DNA of 64,000 nucleotides from Corynebacterium diphtheriae. GTDB lineage: Bacteria > Actinomycetota > Actinomycetes > Mycobacteriales > Mycobacteriaceae. Made by a program: the position numbers and the translations under genes. The notes beneath the pieces were generated by a model. It had not been told where the DNA came from and searched no databases. It was given only the letters and a program-made list of their open reading frames with translations. This document shows positions 44,054-57,281 of the stretch, piece after piece. Positions within the stretch are counted from its first letter, which is position 1. Each line of letters opens with the position of its first letter. The stretch covers positions 2,294,001 through 2,358,000 of the forward strand of contig NZ_LN831026.1 of NCBI RefSeq assembly GCF_001457455.1. The letters run 5' to 3'.

Positions 44054-45361
44054 GTGCTTGAGATGTTTATCTATCCCGTATCCGGTGTGATGCGGCTGTG
44101 GCACTACATATTTGCGGATCTATTTGGCGTTTCCCAGTCGCAGGCCTGGGTAGCGTCGCTGTTCGCACTGGTGGTCACAGTCCGATCCATCATTGCTCCC
44201 TTCTCGTGGATGCAGTTCAAGTCCGGACGCTTCGCTATCATGATGCGCCCCAAGATCAAGCGCCTCAAAGAGGAATACGCCGAGCGCACCGACAAGGAGT
44301 CCATCCTTGAGCAGGAGCGTCGCCAAAAAGAAATCCAAGAGGAATACGGCTACAGCATGGCCGCGGGCTGTGTTCCCGCATTGATCCAAGTGCCAGTGTT
44401 CTTGGGCCTCTACCAGGTGCTGTTGCGCATGGCACGCCCCAAAGAGGGCCTCGACGCCACCGTTCACGAACCCATCGGCTTGCTCACCTCCGACAACGTG
44501 CGCTCATTCCTAGAGACTCGATTCTTCGGCGTGCCACTGCCCGCCTATAACTCCATGTCCCCAGAGCAGCTCGCACGCCTTGGTACCGACCAGCCCACCA
44601 TCCACGCGTTTGTTCTGCCGCTTATCATCGCCGCCTGCGTGTTCACCACGATCAACATGATCGTCTCCACGCTGCGAACCCGCTACTCCATCGACCACGA
44701 CTCCGAATTTGCGGTGGGCATGTACCGCTTCCTCATCGCCATGGTTCTTGTCGCCCCTATCGGTTTGCTCCAGACTGGCATATTTGGCCCAATCCCTGCC
44801 GCTATCTGCTTGTACTGGGTTGCCAACAACTTGTGGACCCTCATTCAAAACAACGGCATGTTCCTCGCCCTATGGTGGAAATACCCTTACGATAGCGACC
44901 ACAAAGCATTCCAAGCCGAGCGCCGCGCCCAGCGCGCAGAACGCGTAGTGAAAAAAAAGTCCCGCAAAAAAGCGTTACGACGCCTCCGCAACCGCAGCCT
45001 CATCCAACCATGGAAAATCGCTGCGCTACGCCAACAGGCCCGCGACATTAAAAACGAAGTCCGCGAAGAAAAAGAAGCCGAAAAAGCCCGCAAGAAGGCT
45101 ATCCGCGAGAAACGTCGCGAAGCTCAAAACGAAATCAACAACGAAAAGAATGCCGAACGCATCGAAAAAATCGCCCGCCGCGTAGCAAAATACAAAGAGA
45201 AAAAGGCCGCTAAAAAGGGCCTTGATCCTAAATCGAATAATCAGCAGGAGGAGCAGACAGCAACTGAACCGCAAGATCCCGAGCAGTCTTCAACGACTCC
45301 ACCGAGCGATTCAGACGACAACCCGCAAGACCACCATCCAGAAAAACCATCAACTGATTAG
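44054..45361 (+). CDS. YidC/Oxa1-family membrane protein insertase, second paralogue type
   Basis: YidC inserts proteins into the cytoplasmic membrane. The five-helix core shows IAPFSWMQFKSGRFAIMMRPKI (with the conserved hydrophilic-groove arginine), CVPALIQVPVFLGLYQVL and LYWVANNLWTLIQN. No rnpA or jag is adjacent, so this is not the copy normally found at the origin. GGAG lies 6 nt before GTG 44054; the frame is open to 43952 without a better start. The last 120 residues are highly charged (Lys, Glu, Arg), then Gln/Pro/Asp-rich. Its 3' end overlaps the TetR gene by 134 bp. Confidence 0.9.
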   Translation: MLEMFIYPVSGVMRLWHYIFADLFGVSQSQAWVASLFALVVTVRSIIAPFSWMQFKSGRFAIMMRPKIKRLKEEYAERTDKESILEQERRQKEIQEEYGYSMAAGCVPALIQVPVFLGLYQVLLRMARPKEGLDATVHEPIGLLTSDNVRSFLETRFFGVPLPAYNSMSPEQLARLGTDQPTIHAFVLPLIIAACVFTTINMIVSTLRTRYSIDHDSEFAVGMYRFLIAMVLVAPIGLLQTGIFGPIPAAICLYWVANNLWTLIQNNGMFLALWWKYPYDSDHKAFQAERRAQRAERVVKKKSRKKALRRLRNRSLIQPWKIAALRQQARDIKNEVREEKEAEKARKKAIREKRREAQNEINNEKNAERIEKIARRVAKYKEKKAAKKGLDPKSNNQQEEQTATEPQDPEQSSTTPPSDSDDNPQDHHPEKPSTD

Positions 45362-45854
45362 CCTGAACAGTGCCGGGATACCCGTTCTTCTCCGTCAACA
45401 ACTGAGTTAACGTCTCCAAACACCACCGGCGATGTTCCATCACAACCGACACGATCTCGCGCTCACTATCCGTCTCTGGGCGCGGGTACTCGTTAGCAGC
45501 ATTCTGGAAGTGCGAACCGCGATAATCCTTCAGCGGCTCCTCATCAATACACTGGTCAAAAAACGCGAGAATTTTCTCGCTTGGCGAACCCATCTCCGCA
45601 GTGCGCTCGTAATACTGCTCACGCCACTTTTCATCCAAGTTCTGCAAATAGGCAATAACCAGCGCATCCTTGGATCCGAACAGGGAGTACAAACTCGCCT
45701 TGGCTACATCAGCCTCACGCAAAATGCGATCAATGCCGATCACCCGAATTCCCTCGGTGGTAAAAAGCTGCGTTGCGCCATCCAATAGGCGCTGACGAGG
45801 GCTCGGACGGTTACGTCGACGACTCGTCGTCTTCGTGCTTTTCGCCTCGGCCAA
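45228..45854 (-). CDS. TetR-family transcriptional regulator
   Basis: A 208-residue protein with the N-terminal TetR helix-turn-helix (LLDGATQLFTTEGIRVIGIDRILREADVAKASLYSLFGSKDALV) followed by an all-helical ligand domain. It starts at TTG 45854 with AAAGGA upstream, although the spacing is long. A palindrome at 45910-45921 over its own promoter suggests autorepression. Its C-terminal 45 codons overlap the end of the convergent yidC gene. The ligand and targets are unknown. Confidence 0.88.
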   Translation of the reverse strand: MAEAKSTKTTSRRRNRPSPRQRLLDGATQLFTTEGIRVIGIDRILREADVAKASLYSLFGSKDALVIAYLQNLDEKWREQYYERTAEMGSPSEKILAFFDQCIDEEPLKDYRGSHFQNAANEYPRPETDSEREIVSVVMEHRRWCLETLTQLLTEKNGYPGTVQANQLMVFLDGGLAGCRLNRSVESLKTARDLAVQLLSAPPADYSI

Positions 45855-45904
45855 AGCGATCCACTTCCTTTCCAGAAGTTCTACAAAAAATTCAAGTGCC
45901 TTTC

Positions 45905-45933
45905 ACTATATCTGCACAGATCAGTCTATTCAC
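45905..45933 (-). promoter_or_regulatory. Promoter and palindromic operator of the TetR gene
   Basis: TATAGT (45910-45905) is the likely -10 box and GTGAAT (45933-45928) a weak -35 box 17 nt away. ATCTG-CA-CAGAT (45910-45921) is a perfect palindrome adjoining the -10 box, where a TetR repressor would block transcription. Confidence 0.5.
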
Positions 45934-46073
45934 CTTTTGTGGCTGAATCAGCATTTTGCACTGCGGGTGCGGCTGGGGGTGTGCTGCGGGCCCTGCTGCG
46001 GGCGTGTGAGCAATTTTTGCACCCTAAGATCGCATTTCCCCAAGAAGCACTTCCAAAAATTGGCCTTAAGGTA

Positions 46074-46112
46074 CAAAAAATGCTCACGAGGAGACAATCC
46101 TCGTGAGCATTC
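46074..46112 (-). terminator. Terminator after the GlsB-like gene
   Basis: On the minus strand AATGCTCACGAGGA and TCCTCGTGAGCATT form a 14-bp stem followed by TTTTTG. Confidence 0.88.
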
Positions 46113-46131
46113 ACCTAAAAGCGCTACTGCG

Positions 46132-46395
46132 TTACTTCTTTCGCGTAACCAACTGCACCAAGCTGATCAGAATGACTGCGCCTAGCAAGCAGGTAAAGAA
46201 GCTAAAGAAGAGGCCGCCGCCAGCGACGTCAACTCCGAAGAGGCTCAATAGCCAACCGCCCAAGAAACCGCCAACAATGCCGACGATAATGTTCAGGCCA
46301 ATGCCCTGCTGGGCGTCAGTGCCCTTGATCTTGGATGCAATCCAGCCTGCGAGGCCACCGATAATGATCCAGCCGATAATTCCTAGTCCGAGCAT
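46132..46395 (-). CDS. GlsB/YeaQ/YmgE family stress-response membrane protein
   Basis: Three hydrophobic helices in 87 residues with glycine-rich segments (GIIGWIIIGGLAGWIASKIKG, IIVGIVGGFLGGWLL). This is the small transglycosylase-associated protein family, often induced by stress; the biochemical role is unknown. ATG 46395 has AAGGAGG 5 nt upstream, which rules out the longer upstream reading. A 44-bp stem-loop lies in its 5' region at 46465-46508. A terminator follows. Confidence 0.88.
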   Translation of the reverse strand: MLGLGIIGWIIIGGLAGWIASKIKGTDAQQGIGLNIIVGIVGGFLGGWLLSLFGVDVAGGGLFFSFFTCLLGAVILISLVQLVTRKK

Positions 46396-46464
46396 GTTGT
46401 CCTCCTTGAGATTTTGTTGCCGCCCTCGAATCCGAGCGCGGTGGTTCTTGATTTCCACAGTAGG

Positions 46465-46508
46465 CGGGGACGGTTTTTCTTGCAGGTAACATGCAAGAAA
46501 ACCCCGCA
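46465..46508. promoter_or_regulatory. Long stem-loop upstream of the GlsB-like gene
   Basis: GCGGGG pairs with CCCCGC, and TTTTCTTGCA with TGCAAGAAAA, around a 7-nt loop; one arm has a 5-nt bulge. No U-run follows on the minus strand, so it is more likely a leader structure or a protein site than a terminator. Confidence 0.5.
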
Positions 46509-46608
46509 CTTTATGGCCATCTCAATCAATTCGTTATCACGAATAAATATCTCTGAACTGGGGCGATAAGGATTACGTAACAATTAGGCTACGAATTGTC
46601 GCATTACC

Positions 46609-46658
46609 CAAAAAGAGCCGCCAACATACCCTTTTCGGACACATTGGCGGCTCTTTAA
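46609..46658 (-). terminator. Terminator after the universal stress protein gene
   Basis: AAAGAGCCGCCAA and TTGGCGGCTCTTT form a 13-bp stem, followed by TTTTTGGG on the minus strand. Confidence 0.85.
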
Positions 46659-46677
46659 ACCTTAGGAGATTAGGCCT

Positions 46678-47580
46678 TTAGTTTTCTTTTTCGTTGGGGC
46701 GCACAACCACCATTGGGCATGGTGCAGACTGCAACAGTGCGCGAGAGGTGGAGCCTAACAGCATGCCGCGGAAACCGCCGCGGCCATGGGAGCCAACTAC
46801 CAGCAGCTGTGCGTTGTGTGCGCAATCTTCGAGGGCGCGTACTGGGCGATCACGGGTGATCACCATTTCGACCTCTACGTCTGGGAAACGCTCCAGCAGT
46901 GGCTGCAGGCGATCCTTAAGCAGGGTGGTTTGCTCTTTCTCGATGATCTCCCACTCTTGCTGAGCGGCTGCCAGACCAGCCAAGGATGCTTGGACTTGCA
47001 TGTCCATCCAGGTGTGGATGGCAACCAACTTTGCGCCACGTGCTTGTGCTTCTTCGAAGGCGAACTCGGTTGCGCGCTGGGACACGTCGGAGCCGTCGAC
47101 ACCGACGACCACTGGGCCATACTTGTTGGTTTCGGTGACGTGGTTATCGCTTCGCACGACTACCACTGGGCAGTCGGCGTGGCTGACAACTGCCGCAGAG
47201 ACGGAACCCATGACCATACCGGAGAGGCCGCCAAGGCCACGGGAGCCCATGACGATCATGGTGACGTCACTCGACATATCGAGAAGCATGTCAATAGGGC
47301 TTCCCTCAGCGATGACGTATCCGATCTTGATGTCTGGGGCGACCTCATGGGCAACTACGCGAGCTGCCTCGATCATGTCCATCGTCTCGGACTGGAGCTC
47401 GTCGAAAAGCTCCTGTGGTGGCACCATACCCTCAGCGTAGAGGAACTGTGGCATGGTGTAGCTTGCGGCGAGGCGAAGCGGAACGCCACGCTTGTTGGCT
47501 GTATTTGCTGCCCAGCGAACGGCGTTCTGAGAGGCCTCGGAACCATCGACAGCAACGACAACGATGTTTTCGGCAGTCAT
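46678..47580 (-). CDS. Universal stress protein with two tandem UspA domains
   Basis: Two UspA domains of about 140 residues each are fused. Each starts with a VDGS loop (VVAVDGSEASQNAVRWA and VVGVDGSDVSQRATEFA) and ends with the ATP-binding G-x2-G-x9-GS pattern (MGSRGLGGLSGMVMGSVS and VGSHGRGGFRGMLLGSTS). This suggests ATP-binding UspA proteins rather than the non-binding type. It is cytosolic, probably induced in stress or starvation. AAAGG precedes the ATG. A perfect palindrome lies upstream at 47700-47715. Confidence 0.94.
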   Translation of the reverse strand: MTAENIVVVAVDGSEASQNAVRWAANTANKRGVPLRLAASYTMPQFLYAEGMVPPQELFDELQSETMDMIEAARVVAHEVAPDIKIGYVIAEGSPIDMLLDMSSDVTMIVMGSRGLGGLSGMVMGSVSAAVVSHADCPVVVVRSDNHVTETNKYGPVVVGVDGSDVSQRATEFAFEEAQARGAKLVAIHTWMDMQVQASLAGLAAAQQEWEIIEKEQTTLLKDRLQPLLERFPDVEVEMVITRDRPVRALEDCAHNAQLLVVGSHGRGGFRGMLLGSTSRALLQSAPCPMVVVRPNEKEN

Positions 47581-47671
47581 TGTAAAGCCTTTCTATCAAG
47601 CACAAGGCGGAATTTCCACCATTGAGGTAGCAGGCACACACAGAATCCTCACTGTGGCACCAAACACTTCT

Positions 47672-47715
47672 ATGATAGCGCGCAAGACCAGCACACACTA
47701 CTGGTTACAACCAGT
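47672..47715 (-). promoter_or_regulatory. Promoter region of the universal stress protein gene with palindrome
   Basis: TATCAT (47677-47672) is a -10 candidate. ACTGGTT-AC-AACCAGT at 47700-47715 is a perfect 16-bp palindrome just upstream of where the -35 box would lie, a typical activator position. The same ACTGGT/ACCAGT half-sites, spaced wider, occur upstream of glpD. Confidence 0.45.
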
Positions 47716-47745
47716 TCAGGGGTGGTGTGGGGGAAAAATCACATG

Positions 47746-47883
47746 TTATTGCTGCCGCGTAGCCGCCGGAGCGTTAGAGGGGTACATGAAGGTGTAAAGG
47801 AACTGAAGGACACGCGCAATGACCTGGCCAATGCCGTGGCTAAAGAAGTCCATCAGGGGGTTCACGATAGCATCAATATTCAT
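47746..47883 (-). CDS. 45-residue hydrophobic/amphipathic protein
   Basis: It begins MNIDAIVNPLMDFF and has an amphipathic helix to about residue 36, then SNAPAATRQQ. It has no signal peptide. Its size and character recall the tiny corynebacterial cell-wall porin subunits (PorA, PorH), but I see no specific similarity, so this is only a thought. TACCCT lies 7 nt before the ATG, so it could be leaderless. The ATG shares CATG with the divergent rluA-type gene. Confidence 0.5.
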   Translation of the reverse strand: MNIDAIVNPLMDFFSHGIGQVIARVLQFLYTFMYPSNAPAATRQQ

Positions 47884-47896
47884 GACAGATAGGGTA
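47868..47896. promoter_or_regulatory. Interlocked leaderless promoters of the 45-residue gene and the rluA-type gene
   Basis: Plus strand: TAGCAT (47868-47873), 8 nt, ATG 47882. Minus strand: TACCCT (47896-47891), 7 nt, ATG 47883. The two ATGs overlap in CATG, exactly as at hrrS. Confidence 0.45.
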
Positions 47897-48868
47897 GTAC
47901 AGATTCCCCGCGGACATGCACCGCTCGGAATAAAAGATGGACTCAACCCCTCCCGCGTGCGCGTGCCGGAGCAGCGCGATGGCGTCTCCGCCTACGACTT
48001 CGTTTGGGAGCTCATTGCCTCGCAACGCCACCGCCACCCCGAGGACACCCCTGAGGCTCTCATGCGGCGTTTTGAAGCCGACCAGGTCATCATCGGACCG
48101 TGGTTTCGTATTGCAAGCCCAGATTCCGTACTCCACACCAACGACGACGTCTGGTTTTATCGCATCCCCGCCCCCGAACCGACGATCCCCTACAGCTGTA
48201 CGGTGGTCTACGAAGACGACACCATCCTCGTCGCCGACAAACCCCCCTTCCTAGCGACGATGCCCCGCGGCAAACACATCACCAACTCCGCAACAGTTCA
48301 ACTACGCCGCAGCACCGGCATCGACGAGCTCAGCCCCGCCCACCGCCTAGACCGCCTCACCAGCGGCCTATTGTTGTTCACAAAGCACAAACGGGTACGT
48401 GGCGCCTACCAAACACTTTTCAGCGAACGAAACGTCCGCAAAACCTACGTCGCCACCGCACAGTACAACCCGAGCATTACACCCGGCACCATTTGGCGCT
48501 CACATATGACCAAAACCGCTGGCGAAATCCAGGGCCACATTATCGACGCACCCCCCAACGCCGAAACCCTCGTCGCCGTCATCGAGCGTATCGACGCCCC
48601 CACGCAACAACACCTCCATGCCCTCCACGGAACCGACATAGACCTTGCCCGCTATACCCTCAAGCCACATACCGGAAAGACCCACCAACTCCGCCTCCAC
48701 ATGCTCGCAGCCGGTGTGCCTATCCTTGGCGACACCATCTACCCCACAATACTTGCCGAAGACGCAGAAGACTATTTTCGACCCATGCACCTGACCAGTA
48801 CTGAGTTGGAGTTTATTGATCCTCTCACCGGCCGGCCCCGCTTGTTCACCGGTGCAGTGATCCGGTAG
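47882..48868 (+). CDS. RluA-family pseudouridine synthase
   Basis: The catalytic segment HRLDRLTSGLLLF carries the nucleophilic aspartate, and VYEDDTILVADKPPFLATMP and KTHQLRLHM are further family motifs. It isomerises uridine to pseudouridine in rRNA or tRNA; the target site is not predictable. The first 90 residues form an S4-like region. ATG 47882 gives 328 residues; earlier in-frame codons lie over the divergent small gene. No ribosome-binding site is visible, so it may be leaderless. An rRNA operon follows convergently. Confidence 0.9.
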   Translation: MTDRVVQIPRGHAPLGIKDGLNPSRVRVPEQRDGVSAYDFVWELIASQRHRHPEDTPEALMRRFEADQVIIGPWFRIASPDSVLHTNDDVWFYRIPAPEPTIPYSCTVVYEDDTILVADKPPFLATMPRGKHITNSATVQLRRSTGIDELSPAHRLDRLTSGLLLFTKHKRVRGAYQTLFSERNVRKTYVATAQYNPSITPGTIWRSHMTKTAGEIQGHIIDAPPNAETLVAVIERIDAPTQQHLHALHGTDIDLARYTLKPHTGKTHQLRLHMLAAGVPILGDTIYPTILAEDAEDYFRPMHLTSTELEFIDPLTGRPRLFTGAVIR

Positions 48869-49161
48869 CAGGGGTGGGTTGTTGATGTGTTCTCGTGTGT
48901 GGAATCCTTCAGCACGAAATCATGATGACGAAAACCCCTACACCACAAGGCCCACACCCAGGCACCCCACCATGGGTCTACGTAGTCACGAACTCGAGAA
49001 CACCACCCACACCCCGCCCTGTACCACGTGCATCGCGCACCCCTGAAGATCAACTGCACCCCTGGCCCTAGGATCACCAGCCCCTAAGCCCCAACCCTAG
49101 GCAAAAAAAGAGGGGCGCACCCCACCAGGAACACCCCACACAAACACACACATGCGCATAT
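48869..49161. other. C-rich gap between the rluA-type gene and the rRNA terminator
   Basis: About 290 bp without a gene. It has runs of C and A and no clear hairpin. It probably serves only as spacer. Confidence 0.5.
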
Positions 49162-49220
49162 AAAAAAAAGTGGGGTTGTGGTCGGTTGAAACACGTTGTT
49201 TCAACTAACCACAACCCCAT
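49162..49220 (-). terminator. Terminator of the rRNA operon
   Basis: On the minus strand ATGGGGTTGTGGT...TTGAAACA pairs with TGTTTCAA...ACCACAACCCCA, a stem of over 20 bp, followed by CTTTTTTTTA. Confidence 0.92.
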
Positions 49221-49239
49221 ATCATTATTTAAGTTTTAG

Positions 49240-49357
49240 GTTGGCAGCGACCTACTCTCCCACACCCTCCCAGGTGCAGTACCATCAGCGCAATCGGGCT
49301 TAGCTTCCGGGTTCGGAAAGGGACCGGGCGTACCCCCGACACAATAACCACCAACAC
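49240..49357 (-). rRNA. rrf: 5S ribosomal RNA
   Basis: The minus strand reads TTGGTGGTTATTGTG at the 5' end and GTAGGTCGCTGCCAA at the 3' end, pairing as helix I. The central CCCGAACCCGGAAGCTAAG type loop is conserved. Ends are estimated within a few bases. Confidence 0.95.
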
Positions 49358-49494
49358 ACACAACCAACCACCCACGGTGACAGGCGTGCCATGCCAGACA
49401 CTGCACAGCAGACGCAAGCAACACTCATTATCCATTTAAACCATCACCCACAACAAAAAGCGGTGAGATGTTCATAGATGTTTATTTTTTGCTC

Positions 49495-54475
<4,981 letters not shown>

Positions 54476-55003
54476 GTCAAAAGACCAACCCTTCAAGCTG
54501 GAACGAGTCCAACCAACTGGCTAAAAACCACCACAAACAACACACAATTGTTTGCAACTGGCAAAATAAAAAATTAATGATTTGCTCTATCAAAAACGTG
54601 GCCATCATCCCTTGACGGGGAAAAATAACAATGACCACCAACACAACAATTCACAACAACCATCATGTTATTTACAAGCCATGGCACACTTGCCGGCCGT
54701 ATGACAACATCACGTTCATCATCATTGCATGTATCTTTATTCCTATACCGATCCCCACCCACAATAAGGATGGGAACCACAAGTACATTGGCACACTATT
54801 GAGTTCTCAAACAACACAATCACACCACCACACACCACCATGAAACAATGATGCTCGGTGAAGAATTACGTGTATTTTTGTCGACCAGCGTGTTTTCCCA
54901 CTACCTGCTCTCACTTATGTGAGGGGCGGTGTCGGTCGCGGCGACTTGATTAAATGTACACACCACGACCTGTTGACACAAACCCACAGGTCACAACGGG
55001 TTT
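54476..55003 (-). promoter_or_regulatory. rRNA operon leader and promoter region
   Basis: The clearest promoter is TTGTGT (54981-54976), 17 nt, TACATT (54958-54953) on the minus strand, about 480 bp before 16S. The leader has a BoxA-like segment, TTGTTTGAGAACTCAATAGTG, at 54790-54818, similar to the one in the 16S-23S spacer. Further promoters may exist nearer 16S. No protein gene is supported here. Confidence 0.65.
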
Positions 55004-56026
55004 TTAGGTAGATACCCCCAACGCATTGTCAGATTTTTCACTTTCGATCTCCCGATTGATCACATTTCGATACGCTACCCAGATCGAAACGGCGGTTGAT
55101 ACAACCATAGCCGCAACGAAATAGGGGCGGTAAGGCCCTGCCGCAAAGAAGGCTACCCACAGTGCGGCCACGGCGAATAGGTGTACAACACTAAAGAACT
55201 GTTTCCATCTCTTAGATATGCAGGCGCTTAGGAAGACCCAACCCATCGTCAGTGACACAAGGGCAAGAAAGACCAATGAGGGGACGGCTCCGATGAATTT
55301 GAGATAAAAGCCCGCGCATAGCCCCACGGGGATTTGCGCGATAATGAGAGCGCTTTGGACGGATAGCCAGTTGATTCGCCGATAGCCGGCAGCGACCCAG
55401 TTGTCTAAGGATTTATAGATCTCTTTCGTAACTATCACCATCGTGACGACCACTAGGCCGACGCCACTGCCATAATTCACCTCTCGAGGGTGCGAAAAAT
55501 ACCCGATCAGCGCGCTTATCGTGCTGCTAACAAGCACTGCCGCCCAGAATCCTAGCCATATCTTGGCCATGGGCAAGATAATGAAGTCAAGGTAGGGACT
55601 TCGGAAAGTATCTCCGCTTTGAGCCAGCACAGTTTCTGTGGGGTCTTCGTTTTTCATGCGGAAGGAGTCTCGGTACACCGTGACGCAAATTCCAACAATG
55701 ATGAATACAGCGAGCAGTGGCCATGGCGTATTTGTGCGCACGGCGGTGAGTGCTGCCATGACGAACATAAAGGTCGACGCTGCGACCGTGAGGCGGCGAA
55801 CGTCGTGAAGCCATATCGACGTCGGAATATTGAAAGCTTGATATCGGGAGAGGTCAAGCGCATAGATCACCACGATTCCTAGCAATGCGCCGAGAATTGC
55901 CATGGATACCATCCCGATTGCCCAAGCGAATAGCCACACCACAACAACCATGATGCAACTAAGCATTGATCCTCGAGACATGAGGCGGAGTATTCGGTAC
56001 GAGGTGGACATGCGCATATCAATCAC
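55004..56026 (-). CDS. Multi-helix membrane protein, probable ABC transporter permease
   Basis: A 340-residue protein with about nine to ten hydrophobic helices and no recognised domain. It is the third gene of a GntR-ATPase-permease operon and overlaps the end of the ATPase gene by 8 bp, so it is probably the membrane partner. YtrA-type operons of this layout often respond to envelope stress or cell-wall antibiotics. The exact start is uncertain: several in-frame ATGs cluster within the first 30 codons. Confidence 0.7.
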   Translation of the reverse strand: MIDMRMSTSYRILRLMSRGSMLSCIMVVVVWLFAWAIGMVSMAILGALLGIVVIYALDLSRYQAFNIPTSIWLHDVRRLTVAASTFMFVMAALTAVRTNTPWPLLAVFIIVGICVTVYRDSFRMKNEDPTETVLAQSGDTFRSPYLDFIILPMAKIWLGFWAAVLVSSTISALIGYFSHPREVNYGSGVGLVVVTMVIVTKEIYKSLDNWVAAGYRRINWLSVQSALIIAQIPVGLCAGFYLKFIGAVPSLVFLALVSLTMGWVFLSACISKRWKQFFSVVHLFAVAALWVAFFAAGPYRPYFVAAMVVSTAVSIWVAYRNVINREIESEKSDNALGVST

Positions 56027-56888
56027 ACTCCAGGAACATCACGGCACGTTCGAGCGAAACTTCGTGGGTTCGCAGGCCAAGGGCGCTGAGCTGGTCCCAT
56101 TCCTCGGCACGAGCTTCTGCTAGGACTTTTGCCACGCCACCGGCTGTGTGTACCTCGCCAATTCGACGCGCAGGGTGAGAAACGAAGCCTTCGATCGTGG
56201 CTTTGGGGCCGACTAGTTCTACAACGCGTCCGGTAATGGATTCCACGTCACCTTGGAGGGCCACGCCATCTTTTTTGAGCACCATGACGGAGTCGAAAAC
56301 GTGGGAGGCCTCGTTGATGTGGTGGGTGGACAGGATGATAAGTCGTGGGCAGCGTGCTTGTTCTGCGCGGAGTTCACGGTAGAAAAGGTCGCGGTTGGCT
56401 ACGTCGAGTCCGAGGTAGGGCTCGTCGAGAAGCGTGATGTCGCAGGTGGCGCTGAAGGCGATGATGATGCCGAGTGCGGATTTCTGGCCGCGGGATAGCG
56501 ACTGGTAGGGCTTATCGACGGGCACCTGGAAGGCGTCGATAAGCTGCGCGCAGCGTGCCTCGTCCCAACGTGGATAGCGATGCTGGGCGAAGGATAGAAG
56601 CTTTGCGGCGCGCCATGTGGATGGGAGGGGGACGTCGATACCCATGAGCACGCAACGATCCATTACTTTGGGGTTATCAAAGGCGGGTTGGCCGTCGATC
56701 TCGACGACACCCTCACACCGCGACTGACCTGCAAGGATCCTCAGCAGGGTTGTCTTTCCCACGCCATTCGCACCGATAAGACCATGGATAGCAGGCGAGG
56801 TGAGGTCGAAGGAAACGCCGCTTAGAACTAGCACATTGGTGGCCGTGCCGTAGGTTTTAGACAGGTCACTGACATGAATGGTGGTCAT
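56019..56888 (-). CDS. ABC transporter ATP-binding protein (YtrB/EcfA-like)
   Basis: Walker A GANGVGKT (39-46), ABC signature LSRGQKSALG, Walker B ITLLDEPYLGLD and the H-loop ILSTHHINEA are all present. The length of 289 residues includes about 70 C-terminal residues after the ATPase core. The start overlaps the GntR stop by 4 bp. It powers export or removal of an unknown compound together with the downstream membrane protein. Confidence 0.92.
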   Translation of the reverse strand: MTTIHVSDLSKTYGTATNVLVLSGVSFDLTSPAIHGLIGANGVGKTTLLRILAGQSRCEGVVEIDGQPAFDNPKVMDRCVLMGIDVPLPSTWRAAKLLSFAQHRYPRWDEARCAQLIDAFQVPVDKPYQSLSRGQKSALGIIIAFSATCDITLLDEPYLGLDVANRDLFYRELRAEQARCPRLIILSTHHINEASHVFDSVMVLKKDGVALQGDVESITGRVVELVGPKATIEGFVSHPARRIGEVHTAGGVAKVLAEARAEEWDQLSALGLRTHEVSLERAVMFLECD

Positions 56889-57271
56889 TCGTAGAGTCCT
56901 CGGCTTTCTGCTACTCGGTCGATGAGGTTGTGGAGTTCGGTTTTAGAGATGGTGAGTTTGACGGCTTCGTCGACAAGCGGGGCGAGATAGGCCGCTGCGA
57001 AGTCGTCGCGCCGCCTGCCGCGGATCAGTTCGACGGCGTTGTCTGTGACAAACATGCCTAGTCCTCGTTTCTTTTCCAGCACGCCGGCGTCGACAAGCAA
57101 TTGGAGGCCTTTGCGTGCGGTGGCGGGGTTGATGGAGTGAAACGCTGCGAGCTCGTTGGTGGAGGGCGCGCGCTCGCCGGAGGAAAGGGAGCCTTCCACG
57201 ATGGAGTCTTCAATCAGCGCGGCGATCTGCCGAAACAGGGGGGCTGTTGTTTCGTCCACCCTCACCACCAC
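56885..57271 (-). CDS. Short GntR-family regulator (YtrA type)
   Basis: A 128-residue protein containing a winged helix (PLFRQIAALIEDSIVEG, PSTNELAAFHSINPATARKGLQLL) and a short tail without a large effector domain, which is the YtrA subfamily. It heads the operon with an ABC ATPase and membrane protein. The start is one of several tandem GTG codons (57271 given). A palindrome at 57282-57301 just downstream of the -10 box fits autorepression. Confidence 0.9.
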   Translation of the reverse strand: MVVRVDETTAPLFRQIAALIEDSIVEGSLSSGERAPSTNELAAFHSINPATARKGLQLLVDAGVLEKKRGLGMFVTDNAVELIRGRRRDDFAAAYLAPLVDEAVKLTISKTELHNLIDRVAESRGLYE

Positions 57272-57281
57272 CCAGTTGGTT

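Noticed and set aside
47884..47946. Longer reading of the 45-residue gene
   Set aside because: The extra 21 residues lie over the divergent rluA-type gene and no start signal precedes them.
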